Both the position numbers and the translations under genes were made by a program. A stretch of DNA of 64,000 nt, from NCBI RefSeq assembly GCF_900230285.1, contig NZ_OCNK01000001.1, forward strand, positions 930,001 through 994,000, read 5' to 3'. Below, in pieces: positions 61,084-64,000 of this stretch (positions are counted from its first letter, which is position 1; each line of letters starts with the position of its first letter). Origin of the DNA: Blastococcus haudaquaticus. GTDB lineage: Bacteria > Actinomycetota > Actinomycetes > Mycobacteriales > Geodermatophilaceae. The notes below the pieces were generated by a model, which was given only the letters and a program-made list of their open reading frames with translations, ran no database searches and had not been told where the DNA came from.

Positions 61084-61500
61084 TCACCCCGCCGCGGGGA
61101 CGCAGAGGACCGGGCGGTCGCTGATCTGCAGCAGCTTGTGCGGCACGGACCCGAGGACGGCGCCGCGCAGGGGGCTCTCGCCGCTCGTCCCGACGACGAT
61201 GACCCGCGCGTCGTGCCGGTCGGCCGCCTCGACGAGTGCCTGGGCGGGCTTGGCGTCGAGCACCTCGACCACGGTCCGCACGCCGGCGGCGTCCACCTCG
61301 GCGACCGCCTGCTCGACCGCCTTCCGGCCCATCTCCGACAGCGCGCGCTGGTGGGCGCGGAACTCCTCCCCCATGCCGCCGGGCGGCTCGGCTCCGTAGA
61401 CGAGGACCAGCGGCTCGTCCAGCCGGGCGGCGAGGTCGATGGCCATGGACAGGGCCCTGCGGGCGCCCGGCGACTCGTCGTACCCCAGGACGATGCTCAC
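61084..61500 (-). CDS. universal stress protein
   Basis: The 138-residue protein has the USP fold with the ATP-binding pattern GTSGESPLRGAVLGSVPHKL (G-2x-G-9x-G-S) and starts SIVLGYDESPGARRAL. ATP-binding members are stress sensors. GTG at 61500 overlaps the upstream permease stop (GTGA), so the two are coupled; a USP fused or coupled to a transporter often regulates it. Confidence 0.92.
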   Translation of the reverse strand: MSIVLGYDESPGARRALSMAIDLAARLDEPLVLVYGAEPPGGMGEEFRAHQRALSEMGRKAVEQAVAEVDAAGVRTVVEVLDAKPAQALVEAADRHDARVIVVGTSGESPLRGAVLGSVPHKLLQISDRPVLCVPAAG

Positions 61501-63005
61501 CGGAGCTCCTCGTCGACGAGGATGCGGTCGCCGGCGATCCCGGGCCGCTCCTGCCAGTACCGGGCGTCCTTGGCCCGCCAGACGAACATCACCACCAGGC
61601 CGGTGAGGAAGATCCCGACCCCGATCACCAGCGGCGGACCGACGCCGAGCCAGGCCTGCCCCGTGTAGGAGTTCCCCGGGTCGGACAGGTCGCGGATCGC
61701 GAGCCCCAGCAGCCAGATGAGCAGCGCCGAGCCGATCAGCGGCCCCACGCCGATGAGGAAGAAGGCGGAGACGCTGTGGGTCAGCCGGCGCCGGTGGTAC
61801 ACCGCGCAAGCGACGCCGGTCAGCGCGTAGTAGAAGGCGATGAGCAGCGACAGCGCCGTGATCGAGTCGAACAGGGCGTTCTCGCTGACGAGGCTGACCA
61901 GGACGAACCAGACGCTGGCGATGATCCCGACCCACCAGGTCGAGACGTCCGGCGTGCGGAAGCGCGGAGAGATGTGCCCGAAGCGCCGCGGGAGGGCGTG
62001 CCGGCGGGCCATGGACAGCGCCGTCCGGGACGCCGGCAGGATGGTGGTCTGCGTGGAGGCGATGGCGGCGGTCGCCACCGACAGCAGCACCACCCAGTCC
62101 CAGCCGCCCATGACCTCCGTGGACAGCAACGCGAAGATCGCCTCCTCCTCGCCGGCGTTCTCCGACAGGTAGTCGGTGCCGGCGAAGGCCAGGACGGCGG
62201 TGGTGACGCCGACGTAGGTGACCAGCAGCACCAGCGTCGAGACGATGGCTGCGCGGCCCGGCGTCTTCGTCGAGTCGCGGGTCTCCTCGGTGAGGTTGAC
62301 CGCGGACTCCCATCCCCAGTAGGCGAAGACGCCCAGGAGGAGGCCGCCGGAGAGCGCCCCGGCTCCGGCACCGAAGGGGTTGAGCCAGTCCCAGCCCGGG
62401 TCCAGACCACCCAGGGGGCTGTCCCCGGACAGGCCACGGCCCAGCGCCACCCCGGCGAACACGAGCAGCGCCGCCGTCTGGGCGAGGATCAGCACGTTCT
62501 GCAGCCGTGCCGACAGCTCGGTGCCGAGCACGCAGATCCAGGTCATCAGCAGGATCAGCCCGACGGTCAGGACGAGGACGAGCGGCTTGTTCTCGGCCAG
62601 CGAGTCCAGGCCGACCGTGCGGAGCGTGAACACCACGCCCACGTTGGCCAGGGAGCCGATGATCAGGACGCCGGTCATCGTGATGGCCCAGCCGCCGATC
62701 CACCCGGCCCACGGCCCCATGGCGCGGGTCACCCAGGAGAACGTCGTCCCGCAGTCGGGATCGACCCGGTTGAGGGCGGCGAACGCGCCGGCGATGAGCA
62801 CCATCGGCACGAACGAGGCCAGCAGGAGCCCGGGTGCGTGCACCCCGCCCAGGGCCACGAGAGCGCCGATGATCGCCGCGAGGGTGTAGGCCGGCGAGGT
62901 CGAGGCCAGCCCGATCACCAGGGCGTCGAGGAAGCCGATGGCACCCGGGCGGAGCGTCTGCTCCTCGTCGGGGCGGACGGCGGAGCGGGCCGGGTCCACG
63001 GTCAT
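61497..63005 (-). CDS. APC-family amino acid/polyamine permease
   Basis: The 502-residue protein has about 12 hydrophobic helices and starts LRPGAIGFLDALVIGLASTS, typical of the amino-acid/polyamine/organocation superfamily, with GCVWLG-like glycine and a central YWGWESAVNLTEETRD segment similar to the helix-6 substrate region. ATG at 63005. Encoded divergently from the saccharopine-dehydrogenase-like gene and coupled to a universal stress protein gene. It would import an amino acid or amine for the adjacent catabolic enzymes. Confidence 0.9.
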   Translation of the reverse strand: MTVDPARSAVRPDEEQTLRPGAIGFLDALVIGLASTSPAYTLAAIIGALVALGGVHAPGLLLASFVPMVLIAGAFAALNRVDPDCGTTFSWVTRAMGPWAGWIGGWAITMTGVLIIGSLANVGVVFTLRTVGLDSLAENKPLVLVLTVGLILLMTWICVLGTELSARLQNVLILAQTAALLVFAGVALGRGLSGDSPLGGLDPGWDWLNPFGAGAGALSGGLLLGVFAYWGWESAVNLTEETRDSTKTPGRAAIVSTLVLLVTYVGVTTAVLAFAGTDYLSENAGEEEAIFALLSTEVMGGWDWVVLLSVATAAIASTQTTILPASRTALSMARRHALPRRFGHISPRFRTPDVSTWWVGIIASVWFVLVSLVSENALFDSITALSLLIAFYYALTGVACAVYHRRRLTHSVSAFFLIGVGPLIGSALLIWLLGLAIRDLSDPGNSYTGQAWLGVGPPLVIGVGIFLTGLVVMFVWRAKDARYWQERPGIAGDRILVDEELR

Positions 63006-63115
63006 CCGACGGTTATCGCAGCCCAGACGCGGATCGGCAAGGGTTTGCCGGTATCAACACTGTTACGGCGACGGAAGTCGTGGCTAGGGTGACCGGGACA
63101 CAACGGAGGTCCTGC

Positions 63116-64000
63116 ATGCGCATCCTGCTCGTCGGTGCCGGTGGAGTGGGCGGAGCGATCACCTCGATCGCCGCCCGCCGGTCGTTCGTGGAGCACCTGG
63201 TCGTGGCCGACTACGACCCCGCCCGCGCCGACAAGGCCGTCGCCGCCACGGGGGACCCCAGGTTCGTGGCCGCGCAGGTGGACGCGACCGACGAGGCCGC
63301 GGTCGGGGCACTGCTGGCCGAGCACCGCTGCGACGCGCTGCTCAACGCGACCGATCCGCGGTTCGTCATGCCGCTGTTCCGGGCCGCCCTGGCCGCGGGG
63401 GTGCACTACCTGGACATGGCGATGTCGCTGTCCCGGCCGCATCCCGAGCGCCCCTACGAGGAGGTCGGCGTCAAGCTCGGCGACGAGCAGTTCGCCCTGG
63501 CCGCCGACTGGGAGGCCCGGGGGCGGCTGGCGCTGGTCGGCATCGGCGTGGAACCCGGGCTGTCCGACGTCTTCGCCCGCTACGCCGCCGACCACCTGTT
63601 CTCGGAGATCGACGAGCTGGGCGTGCGCGACGGGGCGGACCTGACGGTGCGGGGACACGACTTCGCGCCCTCGTTCAGCATCTGGACGACGATCGAGGAG
63701 TGCCTCAACCCGCCGGTGGTCTTCGAGCGGGATCGCGGCTGGTTCACCACGGCGCCGTTCAGCGAGCCCGAGGTGTTCGACTTCCCCGAGGGGATCGGCC
63801 CCGTCGAGTGCGTGAACGTGGAGCACGAGGAGGTGCTCCTCATGCCCCGCTGGGTCGACGCGCGCCGGGTGACGTTCAAGTACGGCCTCGGCGAGGAGTT
63901 CATCGACGTCCTCAAGACCCTGCACAAGCTCGGGCTGGACTCGACCACGCCGGTCCGCGTCGGCGGCGTCGAGGTGTCGCCGCGCGACGTCGTCGCCGCC
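63116..64000 (+). CDS. saccharopine dehydrogenase-like protein, truncated by window edge
   Basis: The frame from ATG 63116 stays open to the end of the window (295 codons seen). It begins with a Rossmann motif MRILLVGAGGVGGAITSIAA and has LNATDPRF and AALAAGVHYLDMA, the pattern of saccharopine dehydrogenase-like NAD(P)-enzymes. GGAGG lies about five bases upstream. Members make or break carbon-nitrogen bonds in lysine, spermidine (carboxynorspermidine) or related metabolism. The C-terminal part is missing. Confidence 0.85.
   Translation, partial: MRILLVGAGGVGGAITSIAARRSFVEHLVVADYDPARADKAVAATGDPRFVAAQVDATDEAAVGALLAEHRCDALLNATDPRFVMPLFRAALAAGVHYLDMAMSLSRPHPERPYEEVGVKLGDEQFALAADWEARGRLALVGIGVEPGLSDVFARYAADHLFSEIDELGVRDGADLTVRGHDFAPSFSIWTTIEECLNPPVVFERDRGWFTTAPFSEPEVFDFPEGIGPVECVNVEHEEVLLMPRWVDARRVTFKYGLGEEFIDVLKTLHKLGLDSTTPVRVGGVEVSPRDVVAA

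Overview
The window is very GC-rich throughout, with nearly every gene preferring G/C at third positions, frequent GTG starts, ATGA/GTGA stop-start overlaps, a GTP-type PEP carboxykinase, a mycothiol-type DinB-fold protein and two DtxR/IdeR-like iron boxes. This points to an actinobacterium; Geodermatophilaceae (Blastococcus/Geodermatophilus/Modestobacter) is my guess, not something shown here. I found no rRNA, tRNA, CRISPR array, insertion sequence or prophage. The sequence cuts a gene at each end.

Bases 1-25,670 form a catabolic island. It holds the C-terminal part of a 4,5-dihydroxyphthalate decarboxylase-like protein, an RpiB-type isomerase, a four-gene transport operon (lipoprotein, fused permease, ATPase, MFS; 7030 to 1509), a 3-hydroxyisobutyrate-dehydrogenase-like gene divergent from an MFS gene, and a minus-strand operon (14844 to 9822) encoding ferredoxin, a phthalate-4,5-dioxygenase-like Rieske oxygenase, a protein of unknown function, a PanB-fold protein with altered active-site motifs, an alpha/beta hydrolase with a cysteine nucleophile, and a TctC-type binding lipoprotein. 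Beyond it lie a histidine phosphatase, a FadR-type regulator, a cupin with an EutA homologue, a class A flavin monooxygenase, a 67-residue orphan protein, and a TctABC transporter with a cysteine hydrolase. The most interesting finding is a 19-bp dyad element, consensus TGGTCTAAYCATTAGACCA, present at seven sites (7393, 8320, 14891, 19328, 19492, 21228, 25645). These lie at the heads of the divergent or single transcription units of the island and nowhere else that I could find. The FadR-type protein encoded inside the island is the obvious candidate to bind it. The island looks like one regulon for uptake and oxygenation of a carboxylated aromatic compound, possibly a phthalate relative; the exact substrate cannot be read from the sequence.

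Bases 25,789-46,665 are mostly housekeeping and accessory genes: MFS exporters, pckG, an OYE-family reductase, an ArsR/AHSA1 pair, small conserved proteins, a TetR gene facing an SRPBCC-DUF2867 fusion across two tandem palindromes, nitronate monooxygenase, a DsbA-like protein, a cation diffusion facilitator, a MerR/MFS pair, FKBP, a VOC protein overlapped by a GH13 glucosidase that carries short tandem repeats at both ends, a MarR gene facing a DinB-fold enzyme, an olsBA-like acyltransferase pair, and a MerR regulator fused to a DNA-sliding-clamp-like module.

Bases 46,723-64,000 hold an acyl-CoA dehydrogenase, a Nudix hydrolase, acetoacetyl-CoA synthetase, DUF2237, a glutathione peroxidase, an iron-siderophore ABC transporter with two iron boxes, an EamA exporter, and an amine or amino-acid catabolic set (aldehyde dehydrogenase, class III aminotransferase, APC permease with universal stress protein, and a saccharopine-dehydrogenase-like gene cut by the right edge). 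Strong bidirectional hairpins separate several of these units.
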